From: Methylobacterium crusticola
GTDB taxonomy: Bacteria; Pseudomonadota; Alphaproteobacteria; Rhizobiales; Beijerinckiaceae
DNA: 34,710 bases
Assembly: GCF_003574465.1 (NCBI RefSeq)
Contig: NZ_KZ984614.1
Location: 8,611-43,320 of the forward strand
Direction of reading: 5' to 3'
This document shows, piece after piece, positions 1 through 9,320 of the stretch (its first letter is position 1; each line of letters opens with the position of its first letter). The position numbers and the translations under genes are program-made. The notes below the pieces were generated by a model. It ran no database searches and was not told the DNA's origin. It was given only the letters and a program-made list of their open reading frames with translations.

Positions 1-970
1 CAGCATCGCCGACGTCGGCAGCATCAGCGGGGCGGCCCAGGCGCTCGGGATCTCGAACGCCGCCGCGAGCCGCACGCTCGCGGCCCTGGAGGAGCGGCTG
101 AACGCCCAGCTCGTCCGGCGCAGCACCCGCACGCTCCACTTCACCCAGGAGGGCGCGACCTTCCTGGCCCGGGCCCGGGCGCTGCTCGCCGACCTCGCCG
201 ATTCCGAGGCGGCGGTGAACGGCACCGCCCTCGACCCGAGCGGCCTCCTGCGGGTGAGCGCCTCGCTCTCCTTCGCGCTCCGCCACATCGCCCCGCGCCT
301 GCCGGCCTACGTGGCGCGCTACCCGAACGTGCGCGTCCACGTCGAGGTCGCCAACCGCTACGTGGACCTCATCGACAACGGCATCGACGTGGCGATCCGC
401 ACCCGGGAGTTCGAGCCCGACAGCAACATCACGATCCGGCGCCTCGGCGAGACCCGCCGCGTGCTCGCCGCGGCGCCCGCCTACCTCGCCCGGCACGGCG
501 CGCCGGCGCACCCGCGCGACCTCGAGGGCCACGCGCTCCTGCTCTACACCTACGCCAACAACCCGAACGAGCTCAGCCTGAGCCGCGGCGCGGAGACGAT
601 CCGCCTGCCCGTGCACGGCCTGCTCGAATCGAACGACGGCCAGATCCTGCGCGCCGCGGCGCTCACCGGCCTCGGCATCCTGGTGCAGCCCGCCTACATC
701 GTCCACGAGGACGTCGCGCAAGGGCGCCTCGTCCCGGTCCTCGACGCCTGGGACCTGCCGCGCCTGCGCATCAACATCGCCTACCCGACCCGCAAGCACC
801 TCTCCGCCAAGGTCCGCTCCTTCGTGGACTTCATGGTGGAGCACTTCGCGGCGAACGACTTCTCGCGCAAGTGGACGGGGGTAATGGAGCCCGCGCGCGC
901 CGCGGATCCCGGACGATCCCCGGGGCGACCGCCCGAGCCCGCCGACCTCGCGCGGGCGCCGACGGAATGA
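1..970 (+). CDS. LysR-family transcriptional regulator, 5' end outside window
   Basis: The frame is already open at base 2 and encodes most of a LysR winged helix-turn-helix (SGAAQALGISNAAASRTL, then LEERL and a TxxGxxFL-like stretch), so only roughly the first 15-20 residues are missing. The effector-binding domain follows, with the usual periplasmic-binding-protein-like fold: RVSASLSF, the VDLIDNGIDVAIR motif, the GETRRVLAAAPAYL segment and GLGILVQPAYI. This pattern is common in the CrgA/DsdC-like LysR regulators of proteobacteria. The last 35 or so residues are rich in Pro, Arg and Ala and look like a disordered tail. The target gene is probably divergently transcribed to the left of the window and cannot be seen. 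A perfect hairpin starts at the base after the stop codon. Family assignment is secure; ligand and regulon are unknown. Confidence 0.93.
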   Translation, partial: SIADVGSISGAAQALGISNAAASRTLAALEERLNAQLVRRSTRTLHFTQEGATFLARARALLADLADSEAAVNGTALDPSGLLRVSASLSFALRHIAPRLPAYVARYPNVRVHVEVANRYVDLIDNGIDVAIRTREFEPDSNITIRRLGETRRVLAAAPAYLARHGAPAHPRDLEGHALLLYTYANNPNELSLSRGAETIRLPVHGLLESNDGQILRAAALTGLGILVQPAYIVHEDVAQGRLVPVLDAWDLPRLRINIAYPTRKHLSAKVRSFVDFMVEHFAANDFSRKWTGVMEPARAADPGRSPGRPPEPADLARAPTE

Positions 971-994
971 GGGCGGCCCGGGTCCGGGCCGCCC
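971..994 (+). terminator. Hairpin directly after the LysR stop codon
   Basis: A perfect 10-bp stem (971-980 pairs with 985-994) with a GGTC loop begins at the base after TGA. No T-run follows, so it is either a weak intrinsic terminator or a 3'-end stabilising structure. Its position between two convergent genes supports a 3'-end role. Confidence 0.5.
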
Positions 995-1047
995 ATCGGT
1001 CGCTCGCGCGGCCTGCCTCAGACGAAGCACCCCGGGCCAGGTCCGGG

Positions 1048-1068
1048 CCGCCGCCCGGCCGGCGGCGG
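1048..1068 (-). terminator. Hairpin downstream of nrdJ
   Basis: An 8-bp perfect GC stem (1048-1055 with 1061-1068) and a 5-nt loop lie about 45 bp beyond the nrdJ stop on its strand. There is no T-run. It could end nrdJ transcription or serve both convergent genes. Confidence 0.35.
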
Positions 1069-1112
1069 GCCGTCCCGGCCGGGCGGGGCGCCCGGACCCG
1101 GCGACCGGGCCC

Positions 1113-4100
1113 TCACGAGCACCCGGTCGTGGACCCGCAGGTGTCGCACTTCAGGCAGGTCCCGTTGCGGACCAGCGTGAAGTTCGCGCATTCCGGGCAG
1201 GCCTCGCCGACGTAGCCCTTCATCTTCGCCTCGGCGCGCCGGTCGGCGACGCTGCGCTCGGGCTTGGCGAAGGGCAGGGCGTCGACGAGGGCCTCGGCCC
1301 GGCCGGGAAGCGCCGGCTCGGCCTTGAGGGCGACCGAGCCCCGCACCGCGTGGACGGTGCCGCCCGCCGGCACGCCCGGGCCCGGGGATGGCGCGGCGCC
1401 GGGGGCGGGCGCGGCGCCGGAGGCGCCGCCGGCGGGGCCGCCGTGGATCAGGGTCAGCCGGTCGGCCGAGCCCCGCAGCAGACCGCGGGAGACGTTGCTG
1501 GCGACGGGCTTGTCGGCGACGCTCTCCTTGGGCCCGGTCGCCTGCGCGCTCAGGCCGGTGCTCGGGATCTCGGACGGATTGACGTGCGCGAGGTCCATGC
1601 GGCCGAGATACGAGATCGCGAGCTCGCGGAAGACGTAGTCGAGGATCGAGGTCGCGTTCTTGATCGCGTCGTTGCCCTGCACGAAGCCCGCCGGCTCGAA
1701 GCGGGTGAACGTGAAGGCGTCGACGTACTCCTCGAGCGGCACGCCGTACTGGAGCCCGAGGGAGACCGAGATCGCGAAGTTGTTGATCAGCGCCCGCAGC
1801 GCCGAGCCCTCCTTGTTCATGTCGAGGAAGATCTCGCCGAGACGGCCGTCGTCGTACTCGCCGGTGCGCAGGAAGATCGTGTGCCCGCCGATCTTGGCCT
1901 TCTGGGTGTAGCCCTTGCGCCGCGCCGGCAGCTTCTCCTGCGAGCGGATGCGCTCCACCCGCTCGATCACGCGCTCGACGATCTTCTCGGCCACCGTGGC
2001 GGCCTTGGCGGCGGCGGGCTGGGCCAGCAGGGCCTCGATCGCCTCCTCGACGTCCTCGACGTCCTCGTCCGCGATGAGCGCGGCGTTGAGCGGCTGGGAC
2101 AGCTTCGAGCCGTCGCGGTAGAGGGCGTTGGCCTTGAGCGCGAGGGTCCAGGACAGCCGGTAGGCGTTCTTGCAATCCTCCACCGTGGCGTCGTTGGGCA
2201 TGTTGATGGTCTTCGAGATCGCCCCGGAGATGAAGGGCTGCGCCGCCGCCATCATGCGGATGTGGCTCTCGACCGAGAGGTAGCGCCGGCCGATCCGGCC
2301 GCACGGGTTGGCGCAGTCGAAGACCGGGTAGTGCTCGCGCTTGAGGTGCGGCGCGCCCTCCAGGGTCATCGCCCCGCAGACGTGGACGTTGGCGGCCTCG
2401 ATGTCGCGGCGGGAGAAGCCCAGATGCGCGAGGAGGTCGAAGGACGGCTCGGCGAGGCGGTCGGCCGGGACCTTCAGCGTCTGGGTGAGGAAATCCTCCC
2501 CGAGCGTCCAGCGGTTGAACACGAACTTGATGTCGAAGGCCGACTTGAGCCCGGCCTCCACGGCCGCGATCTTGTCGTCGGTGAAGCCCCGGGCGCGCAG
2601 GGAGCCCGGGTTGACGGCGGGCGCCTGGCCGAGCGAGCCGTGGCCGACCGCGTAGGCCTCGATCTCGGCGATCTCGGCCTCGCGGTAGCCGAGGGTGCGC
2701 AGGGCGTCCGGCACCGCCCGGTTGATGATCTTGAAGTAGCCGCCGCCGGCGAGCTTCTTGAACTTCACGAGGGCGAAGTCGGGCTCGATGCCGGTGGTGT
2801 CGCAATCCATCACGAGGCCGATCGTGCCGGTGGGCGCGATCACGGTCGCCTGGGCGTTGCGGAAGCCGTGCTCCTCGCCGAGGGCGAGGGCCCGGTCCCA
2901 GGCCGCCCCGGCGTGGGCGACGAGGTCCGGCTGCGGGCAGGCGGCGTGGTCGAGGGGAACCGGCTCGATGCTCAGGAACTCGTAGCCCCCGGCCTCGCCA
3001 TGGGCGGCGCGGCGGTGGTTGCGGATCACCCGCAGCATCGCGTCGGCGTTCTCCTCGTAGGCCGGGAACGGACCGAGCTCGGCCGCCATCTCGGCCGAGG
3101 TGGCGTAGGACACGCCCGTCATGATCGCCGTGAGGCTGCCGGCCAGCGCCCGGCCCTCGCGGGAATCGTAGGGCAGGCCCATGGTCATCAGGAGGCCGCC
3201 GATATTGGCGTAGCCGAGGCCGAGGGTCCGGTACTTGTAGGAGAGGTCGGCGATCTCCCGGCTCGGGAACTGCGCCATCATGACCGAGATCTCCAGGACC
3301 ACGGTCCAGAGCCGGCAGAGGTGCTCGTAGCCCGCGACGTCGAAGGCCTTGGCGCCGCGGTCGTAGAGCGCGAGCAGGTTCGCCGAGGCGAGGTTGCAGG
3401 CGGTGTCGTCGAGGAACATGTACTCGGAGCACGGGTTCGAGGCCCGGATCCGCCCGCCGACCGGGCAGGTGTGCCAGTCGTTCATCGTGGTGTTGAAGTG
3501 CAGGCCCGGATCGGCCGAGGCCCAGGCCGCCTCGGCAATCTTCTCCCAGAGGTCGCGGGCCTTCAGGGTCTTGGCCAGCTTGCCGGTGACGCGGTGGGTC
3601 AGGGACCAGTCGGCGTCGGCGTCGACGGCGCGCAGGAAGTCGTCCGTGAGCGAGACGGAGTTGTTGGAGTTCTGGCCCGAGACCGTGAGGTAGGCCTCCG
3701 AGTCCCAGTCGGTGTCGTAGATCGGGAACGTGATGTCGGTGTAGCCCTGGCGGGCGTACTGGATCACCCGCTTGATCGCGGCGTCCGGCACCATCGCCTT
3801 GCGGGCGATCCTGACCTCGCGCTTGAGGGCCGGGTTGCGCTCGGGGTCGAAGCAGGCGTCGCCGGCAGCCTCGCAGTTCACGCAGGCCTTCATCACCGCC
3901 TTGAGGTGACGGCTCACGACCTTCGAGCCCGTGACGAGGGCGGCGACCTTCTGCTCCTCCTTGACCTTCCAGTCGATGAAGGCCTCGACGTCGGGGTGGT
4001 CGATGTCGACGATCACCATCTTGGCGGCGCGCCGGGTCGTGCCGCCGGACTTGATCGCCCCCGCGGCGCGGTCGCCGATCTTGAGGAACGACATCAGGCC

Positions 4101-4856
4101 CGAGGACTTGCCGCCGCCGGCGAGCCGCTCGTTCTCGCCGCGCAGGCGCGAGAAGTTCGAGCCCGTGCCCGAGCCGTACTTGAACAGGCGCGCCTCGCGC
4201 ACCCAGAGGTCCATGATGCCGCCCTCGTTGACGAGGTCGTCGGCGACCGACTGGATGAAGCAGGCGTGCGGCTGGGGGTGCTCGTAGGCCGAGGCCGACT
4301 GGGTCAGCACGCCGGTGCGGTAGTCGACGTAGTAGTGCCCCTGGGCCGGACCGTCGATGCCGTAGGCCCAGTGCAGGCCGGTGTTGAACCATTGCGGCGA
4401 GTTCGGCGCCACCATCTGGCGGGCCAGCATGGCGCGCAATTCGTCGTGGAAGGCGCTCGCGTCCGCCTCGCCCGTGAAGTAGCCGCCCTTCCAGCCCCAG
4501 TAGGTCCAGCAGCCGGCGAGCCGGTCGAAGACCTGGGTGGCCGAGGTCTCGGAGACGTAGCGCGCCTCCTCGGGCAGGCCCGCGAGCGCCGCCTCGTCCG
4601 GCACCGAGCGCCACAGGAAGGACGGGACGTCGTTCTCCTCGACCCGCCGGAGCGCCGCCGGCACGCCCGCCTTGCGGAAGTACTTCTGGGCGAGGACGTC
4701 GCAGGCGACCTGGCTCCAGGCCTCCGGCACGTCGATGCCGTCGAGGCGGAACACCACGGAGCCGTCGGGATTGCGGATCTCGCTCACCGCCTTGCGGAAC
4801 GGGATGCTGGCATAGGGGGACTGGCCGGCCGTGGTGATGCGCCGCTCGAACCGCAT
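1113..4856 (-). CDS. nrdJ: Adenosylcobalamin-dependent (class II) ribonucleotide reductase
   Basis: This 1247-residue class II enzyme reduces ribonucleotides to deoxyribonucleotides, using a thiyl radical generated from adenosylcobalamin, so it needs neither oxygen nor a second subunit. The active-site motif NPCSE places the thiyl cysteine at Cys476 and the catalytic Glu at 478. Cys199 (in PHACFIQS) and Cys487 (in TACNLAS) fit the redox pair; the 11-residue spacing from 476 to 487 matches the classic arrangement. PTGTIGLV is a substrate phosphate-binding stretch. Between Cys199 and Cys476 sits extra sequence with a CVNC motif, typical of the long proteobacterial form. The C-terminus carries CPEC and CLKC pairs and ends in TTGCS, a zinc-ribbon or redox-swivel tail that passes electrons from thioredoxin. 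The start ATG is preceded by GGAGAG about 8 nt upstream. The gene appears to be transcribed alone. Its promoter with NrdR-like sites is annotated separately. Confidence 0.97.
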   Translation of the reverse strand: MRFERRITTAGQSPYASIPFRKAVSEIRNPDGSVVFRLDGIDVPEAWSQVACDVLAQKYFRKAGVPAALRRVEENDVPSFLWRSVPDEAALAGLPEEARYVSETSATQVFDRLAGCWTYWGWKGGYFTGEADASAFHDELRAMLARQMVAPNSPQWFNTGLHWAYGIDGPAQGHYYVDYRTGVLTQSASAYEHPQPHACFIQSVADDLVNEGGIMDLWVREARLFKYGSGTGSNFSRLRGENERLAGGGKSSGLMSFLKIGDRAAGAIKSGGTTRRAAKMVIVDIDHPDVEAFIDWKVKEEQKVAALVTGSKVVSRHLKAVMKACVNCEAAGDACFDPERNPALKREVRIARKAMVPDAAIKRVIQYARQGYTDITFPIYDTDWDSEAYLTVSGQNSNNSVSLTDDFLRAVDADADWSLTHRVTGKLAKTLKARDLWEKIAEAAWASADPGLHFNTTMNDWHTCPVGGRIRASNPCSEYMFLDDTACNLASANLLALYDRGAKAFDVAGYEHLCRLWTVVLEISVMMAQFPSREIADLSYKYRTLGLGYANIGGLLMTMGLPYDSREGRALAGSLTAIMTGVSYATSAEMAAELGPFPAYEENADAMLRVIRNHRRAAHGEAGGYEFLSIEPVPLDHAACPQPDLVAHAGAAWDRALALGEEHGFRNAQATVIAPTGTIGLVMDCDTTGIEPDFALVKFKKLAGGGYFKIINRAVPDALRTLGYREAEIAEIEAYAVGHGSLGQAPAVNPGSLRARGFTDDKIAAVEAGLKSAFDIKFVFNRWTLGEDFLTQTLKVPADRLAEPSFDLLAHLGFSRRDIEAANVHVCGAMTLEGAPHLKREHYPVFDCANPCGRIGRRYLSVESHIRMMAAAQPFISGAISKTINMPNDATVEDCKNAYRLSWTLALKANALYRDGSKLSQPLNAALIADEDVEDVEEAIEALLAQPAAAKAATVAEKIVERVIERVERIRSQEKLPARRKGYTQKAKIGGHTIFLRTGEYDDGRLGEIFLDMNKEGSALRALINNFAISVSLGLQYGVPLEEYVDAFTFTRFEPAGFVQGNDAIKNATSILDYVFRELAISYLGRMDLAHVNPSEIPSTGLSAQATGPKESVADKPVASNVSRGLLRGSADRLTLIHGGPAGGASGAAPAPGAAPSPGPGVPAGGTVHAVRGSVALKAEPALPGRAEALVDALPFAKPERSVADRRAEAKMKGYVGEACPECANFTLVRNGTCLKCDTCGSTTGCS

Positions 4857-5017
4857 GGGGATACTCTCCGGTCACGCACAGGATGGGGCGTCCCGTCGCC
4901 TGGACCGGCCGCCCGTAACTCGATGAAGGACTCAGTCGGGGCGCTCGTCGCCGCGACGGCGGACGCGGACCCGGGCCGCGGCGCCCCGGTTGAGGGCGCC
5001 CGTCCGATGCCTGCGAA

Positions 5018-5045
5018 ACTAGCGACCTTAAGGCCTCCACGTCAA
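5018..5045 (-). promoter_or_regulatory. Predicted sigma-70 promoter of nrdJ
   Basis: On the minus strand the -35 hexamer TTGACG (5040-5045) and a weak -10 GCTAGT (5018-5023) are 16 bp apart. The -35 hexamer lies inside the proximal NrdR-like box, the usual arrangement for NrdR repression. The -10 matches TATAAT at only three positions, so the exact hexamer is uncertain. Confidence 0.45.
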
Positions 5046-5055
5046 CAACTAGTGG
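5040..5055 (-). promoter_or_regulatory. Proximal NrdR-like box of nrdJ
   Basis: The 16-mer (minus strand, CCACTAGTTGTTGACG) matches the NrdR consensus ACACWATATMTWGTGT at 9 of 16 positions, mainly in the left half and the TWG core. It is exactly 32 bp, about three helical turns, from the better distal box, as expected for a cooperative NrdR pair. By itself it is weak; the spacing is what supports it. Confidence 0.5.
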
Positions 5056-5071
5056 CTGACGACTCCGTTCC

Positions 5072-5087
5072 GCGCTAGATCTTGTGT
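5072..5087 (-). promoter_or_regulatory. Distal NrdR box of nrdJ
   Basis: The minus-strand 16-mer ACACAAGATCTAGCGC matches the NrdR consensus at 13 of 16 positions. NrdR is the nucleotide-sensing repressor of ribonucleotide reductase genes and binds paired boxes. The partner lies 16 bp downstream and overlaps the predicted -35 hexamer. Confidence 0.7.
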
Positions 5088-5102
5088 CGACAGCCAGATT
5101 CC

Positions 5103-5111
5103 TGTGGATAG
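5103..5111 (-). promoter_or_regulatory. DnaA-like box upstream of nrdJ
   Basis: On the minus strand CTATCCACA matches the DnaA box TTATCCACA at 8 of 9 positions; only the first base differs. It lies 15 bp upstream of the distal NrdR box. DnaA control of the class I reductase operon nrdAB is established in E. coli; its use here is inference. Confidence 0.4.
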
Positions 5112-5130
5112 GTCCGGGCCTCCGGCTAAG

Positions 5131-5167
5131 CCCGCGGGAGGCTTGCAGGATTCGGCGCGGGTTTTTT
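5131..5167 (+). terminator. Intrinsic terminator in the nrdJ-NDUFA12 spacer
   Basis: A 6-bp GC stem (5131-5136 with 5156-5161) is followed directly by six T residues (5162-5167), and the stem can extend by A-U and G-U pairs into the T tract. An alternative stem (5118-5123 with 5137-5142) would consume one arm, and GGGTT/AACCC (5159-5163 with 5170-5174) could mask the T-run. It follows no gene on this strand, so it may end a short RNA or attenuate the NDUFA12 leader. Confidence 0.5.
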
Positions 5168-5405
5168 GCAACCCACAGGCCAGGCACCTCCTGTCCGCCG
5201 CGTCCGGACCGGGCCTGAGGCATTTCCGCCACGCCGGCGGGGCCGCCGGGCCGGGAGCGGGGAGGCGTCGGGCCGCCCCGGCGCCGGGCGCCGCCCCCTC
5301 CTGCGACGCGGTGCGGCTGGACTTCCCGTTGGCGCCTCACCATAGTCCCGCGCGATTGAGCGGGGGGTGCGGACGCACCCCGCCGGTTCCCACGAGACGG
5401 TCGCG

Positions 5406-5822
5406 ATGGCGCTGAGAGACACGCTGCTTCGAATTTTCACCTGGTGGAGCGGCTCGACCGTCAGCCTCAACCTCTACACCAGGCGCCGGGGCACCTACGT
5501 CGGCGCGGACGAGTTCGGCAACCGCTACTACCGGGCGATGGGGCCGCTGATCGACGCCTCGGTGGGGCCCGAGCGGCGCTGGGTGATCTACAACGGCTAC
5601 GCCGACGCCTCCAAGGTGCCGCCGGGCTGGCGCGGCTGGCTCTGCCACACCTCCGACGTGGCGCCGCCGGACGAGGCCTACACCCCCCGGGAGTGGCAGA
5701 AGCCCCACGAGGAGAACCTCACCGGCACGGTGGCGGCCTACCGGCCCCGGGGCTCGCAGCTCTCCTACGGGCAGCGGCCGGCGGCGACCGGCGACTACGT
5801 GCCGTGGGTGCCGGGCGAGTAG
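5406..5822 (+). CDS. NDUFA12-family accessory subunit of NADH:ubiquinone oxidoreductase (complex I)
   Basis: The 138-residue product matches the NDUFA12/B17.2 family. Alphaproteobacteria share this supernumerary complex I subunit with mitochondria; it sits on the peripheral arm and helps assembly or stability of the NADH-oxidising module. Recognisable segments are the amphipathic N-terminus (LRDTLLRIFTWW), GTYVGADEFGNRYYR, RWVIYNGYADASKVPP and GWRGWLCHTSDVAPP, with the conserved P-rich C-terminal part. The ATG at 5406 was chosen because the family begins with this hydrophobic helix; an ATG 39 bases upstream would add an unrelated arginine/proline stretch. The gene stands far from any nuo operon, as is usual. 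A terminator overlaps its stop codon, so it is probably transcribed apart from the next gene. Confidence 0.93.
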   Translation: MALRDTLLRIFTWWSGSTVSLNLYTRRRGTYVGADEFGNRYYRAMGPLIDASVGPERRWVIYNGYADASKVPPGWRGWLCHTSDVAPPDEAYTPREWQKPHEENLTGTVAAYRPRGSQLSYGQRPAATGDYVPWVPGE

Positions 5823-5836
5823 GCCCCGCCCTTTTT
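5813..5836 (+). terminator. Intrinsic terminator overlapping the NDUFA12 stop codon
   Basis: GGGCG (5813-5817) pairs with CGCCC (5827-5831), followed by TTTTT (5832-5836). The TAG stop codon (5820-5822) lies in the loop. It is one of the few hairpins in the window with a genuine T tract. Confidence 0.6.
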
Positions 5837-5937
5837 CCACCATCCTCGGGGTGTCTACCGCGGGTCCTGCCCGAATCCCGGCCCGCGCCCGCACCGACCC
5901 GGCGCCGGCCGGCGGGGGAGAGCCTGGAGAGTTGGGT

Positions 5938-6585
5938 GTGAGCCGCATGACCGCACGTCCCGCCGCGCGCGCCCTCCTGCTCGCGGGCCTCGCGGCCCTG
6001 CTCGCGCCGCCGGCCGCGCGGGCCGACAAGATCCGCAACCCGACGGCGGTGTTCTCGGGCCTCGACAAGATCACCGGCCGCATCGTGTCGTTCGAGGTCG
6101 CGGTGGACGAGACCGTGCAGTTCGGCGCGCTCCAGCTGACGCCGCGGGTCTGCTACACCCGGCCGCCGACCGAGAGCGCCAAGACCACGGCGTTCCTGGA
6201 GGTCGACGAGGTCACGCTCGAGAACAAGTACCGGCGCATCTTCACGGGCTGGATGTTCGCCGCGAGCCCGGGCCTGCACGCCATCGAGCACCCGATCTAC
6301 GACGTCTGGCTCGTCGACTGCAAAGGCGGCAGCGACGTCGTGGCCGAGCCGAAGGAGCAGGAGGACGCGCCCGTGGCCGCGACCAAGCCCGAGCGGCGCC
6401 GCCGCGAGCAGGCCCAGCGCGGCGAGGACGGCCGCGCCCAGCAGGTCAACCGCCAGGGGCAGGTCGACGTCGCCCCGCTGCGCGGGACCCCGGTGCAGCC
6501 GCGCCAGTCGCCGTCGCGGCGCTTCTTCCCGACGAATGACGGCCCGCTGCCCCTCAACGCCGACCCGAACGCGATCCCGCGCTGA
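5938..6585 (+). CDS. Secreted DUF2155-family protein
   Basis: The 215-residue product has a clear signal peptide (RAALLLAGLAALLAPPAARA-like core after an Arg-rich start, cleavage near ARA-DK) and then the DUF2155 domain: NPTAVFSGLDKITGRI, FEVAVDETVQFGALQLTPRVCY, TTAFLEVDE and the GWMFAASPGLHAIEHPIYDVW motif. Two Cys residues (in PRVCYT and LVDCKGG) frame the domain and may form a disulphide. The tail is charged, then Gln/Pro-rich and probably disordered. No biochemical role is established for this family. The GTG start at 5938 is preferred because GGAGA lies 7 nt upstream; ATG at 5947 is the alternative. The gene is adjacent to the NDUFA12 and aat genes, an order that recurs in alphaproteobacteria. 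It converges on aat with a 30-bp gap. Confidence 0.9.
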   Translation: MSRMTARPAARALLLAGLAALLAPPAARADKIRNPTAVFSGLDKITGRIVSFEVAVDETVQFGALQLTPRVCYTRPPTESAKTTAFLEVDEVTLENKYRRIFTGWMFAASPGLHAIEHPIYDVWLVDCKGGSDVVAEPKEQEDAPVAATKPERRRREQAQRGEDGRAQQVNRQGQVDVAPLRGTPVQPRQSPSRRFFPTNDGPLPLNADPNAIPR

Positions 6586-6615
6586 CCCGGCCGGCTGCGG
6601 CGGGCGGGCCCCCCT

Positions 6616-7278
6616 TCAGCCCGGGGCCAGGAGGGCCACCGCCTCGCGGCCCGACAGGGGCGCGTCGTCCCAGCGCGCGGGGTGCTCGACGGCGTCGCGC
6701 AGCATCCGCTTGTAGACCTGGCGCGGGACCTCCACGGCCCCGAACTGGCTCAGGTGGCCGGTGACGAACTGCGCGTCGAGCAGGCGGTAGCCGCCGCGCC
6801 GGAGCCGGGCGGCGAGGTGGACCAGGGCCACCTTCGAGGCGTCGCGCTCCAGGTGGAACATGCTCTCGCCGAAGAAGGCCGAGCCCAGGGAGACGCCGTA
6901 GAGCCCGCCCACCAGCGTGCGGGGCTCGCCCGCGTAGACCTCGACGGTGTGGCAGTAGCCGAGGTCGAACAATTCCCCGTAGAGCGCCCGGATGCGCCCG
7001 TTGATCCAGGTGCGGGCGCTGTCGCGGCGCGGGGCGGCGCAGCCCTCGATCACGGCGTCGAAGTCGCGGTCCGTCACCACATCGAAGCCGCCGTTGCGCA
7101 CCGTGCGGGCGAGGCGGGCCCCGAGGTGGAAGCCCTCGAGGGGCAGGATGCCGCGCTCGCGCGGCTCGACCCAGTACAGGGCCGGGTCGTCCGCGTCCTC
7201 CGCCATCGGGAAGATGCCGGCCGCGTAGGCCTTGAGCAGGATCTCGGGCGTGATCTCGACGAAGACGCTGCCGTGCAT
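6616..7278 (-). CDS. aat: Leucyl/phenylalanyl-tRNA--protein transferase
   Basis: Aat moves Leu or Phe from its tRNA onto the N-terminal Lys or Arg of proteins in the cytoplasm and so marks them for ClpS/ClpAP degradation (N-degron pathway). The 220-residue length is normal. Family hallmarks are YAAGIFPM near the N-terminus, [12 protein letters not shown], the TWINGRI segment, [24 protein letters not shown] (the catalytic core region) and [16 protein letters not shown] near the end. The ATG at 7278 was chosen; a GTG directly before it is the only nearby alternative, and neither has a strong ribosome-binding site. It lies downstream of accC and a small secreted-protein gene on the same strand, with a 94-bp gap, so it could be the last gene of a loose transcription unit. 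Confidence 0.96.
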   Translation of the reverse strand: MHGSVFVEITPEILLKAYAAGIFPMAEDADDPALYWVEPRERGILPLEGFHLGARLARTVRNGGFDVVTDRDFDAVIEGCAAPRRDSARTWINGRIRALYGELFDLGYCHTVEVYAGEPRTLVGGLYGVSLGSAFFGESMFHLERDASKVALVHLAARLRRGGYRLLDAQFVTGHLSQFGAVEVPRQVYKRMLRDAVEHPARWDDAPLSGREAVALLAPG

Positions 7279-7372
7279 CACGAGGGTTCCGGACCGGCCT
7301 CACGGGCCGCCATTCTCCACCCGCGCCGTCGGCTTGGCAAACGCCCCGCGGCGGGCCCGGCCCGCATCCCGG

Positions 7373-7666
7373 TCAGCGCGAGGGACCGCCCGAGGTGGTG
7401 CCGAGGTTCGGCGCCGCCCGGTTCGGCGCGGCGTCGTTGCCCCGCTTGGCCGACTCGACCCCGCCGCCGGGCGCGCCGCCGACCGTGCCGGTCGCGTCCG
7501 GGCCGGGATTCATCGGCGCCGCCGGGGTGGCGCGGGGGCCGCCGGTGGCCTGGCCGGCCTGCGGCACGTCGCGGCTCGGCTGGCCGGCGTTGCCGGACGG
7601 GGACTGGGCGAGGACCGGCGTCGCCGCGAGGGCGGCCGACACGGCGAGGAGGCTGAGGAGGCGCAT
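7373..7666 (-). CDS. Small secreted Pro/Gly/Ala-rich protein, unknown function
   Basis: A 97-residue protein starts with a good signal peptide (MRLLSLLAVSAALAATPVLAQ, cleavage after VLA or AQ). The mature part is low in complexity, rich in Pro, Gly, Asn, Ala and Ser, with no aromatic residues and no cysteine, so it should be disordered in the periplasm or outside. The start is supported by GGGAGA 6-8 nt upstream. It sits between accC and aat on the same strand, 231 bp after accC, so it likely has its own promoter. A 12-bp tandem repeat lies about 110-145 bp upstream of the start. I do not recognise the family. The signal peptide plus ribosome-binding site argue that it is a real gene. Confidence 0.65.
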   Translation of the reverse strand: MRLLSLLAVSAALAATPVLAQSPSGNAGQPSRDVPQAGQATGGPRATPAAPMNPGPDATGTVGGAPGGGVESAKRGNDAAPNRAAPNLGTTSGGPSR

Positions 7667-7776
7667 AGGGTGTCTCCCGGCGGACCCGGTGCGGCCCCGG
7701 CCGCACGACGGCGGCCCGCCTGCGGGGGGAGAACGGCGCGGTCCCGGGTTGCGTTCCGGGCCGCGCGGGGACGTCA

Positions 7777-7812
7777 CCAAGATCTCGGCCAAGATCTCGG
7801 CCAAGATCTCGC
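7777..7812. repeat. 12-bp tandem repeat, three copies
   Basis: CCAAGATCTCGG is present at 7777-7788 and 7789-7800, and at 7801-7812 with the last base changed. Each unit is centred on the palindrome AGATCT. It lies in the accC / small secreted-protein spacer. It could be an operator array or simple slippage. Confidence 0.85.
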
Positions 7813-7897
7813 GCAGTCCCGGCGCCGCTGCGGGCGCGCCCGCGAGACGTTCCGGCGGCCGCCAGCGGGTCGATCGGGCGGCTGCCCGAACGGCGCC

Positions 7898-9253
<1,356 letters not shown>

Positions 9254-9320
9254 GAGGACGAAAGCACTTCCCGAGGGGGTGGGACCGGTTCGTCGCGGAC
9301 GATGCGGCACACCGGGTGAC

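Larger units (their letters stand above)
4857..5405. other. Divergent spacer between nrdJ and NDUFA12 gene
   Basis: This 549-bp spacer holds, from left to right, a leader of about 155 nt for nrdJ (minus strand), the nrdJ promoter with two NrdR-like boxes, a DnaA-like box, an intrinsic terminator on the plus strand, and then about 240 bp (5168-5405) of GC-rich sequence in which I recognise no element and no clear promoter for the NDUFA12 gene. The nrdJ leader has no visible cobalamin riboswitch core. Confidence 0.6.

Noticed and set aside
4857..5017. Cobalamin riboswitch in the nrdJ leader
   Set aside because: A GCCACTAG stretch recalls the B12 box, but it lies in the NrdR/promoter region upstream of the transcribed leader, and the other conserved riboswitch elements are missing.
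1350..5078. A very long open frame antisense to nrdJ, and a similar one antisense to rne at 16786-20556
   Set aside because: Both mirror real genes in codon phase, show the Arg/Ala/Gly/Val/Leu bias of GC-rich shadows and contain no recognisable domain. The genes on the opposite strand are certain.
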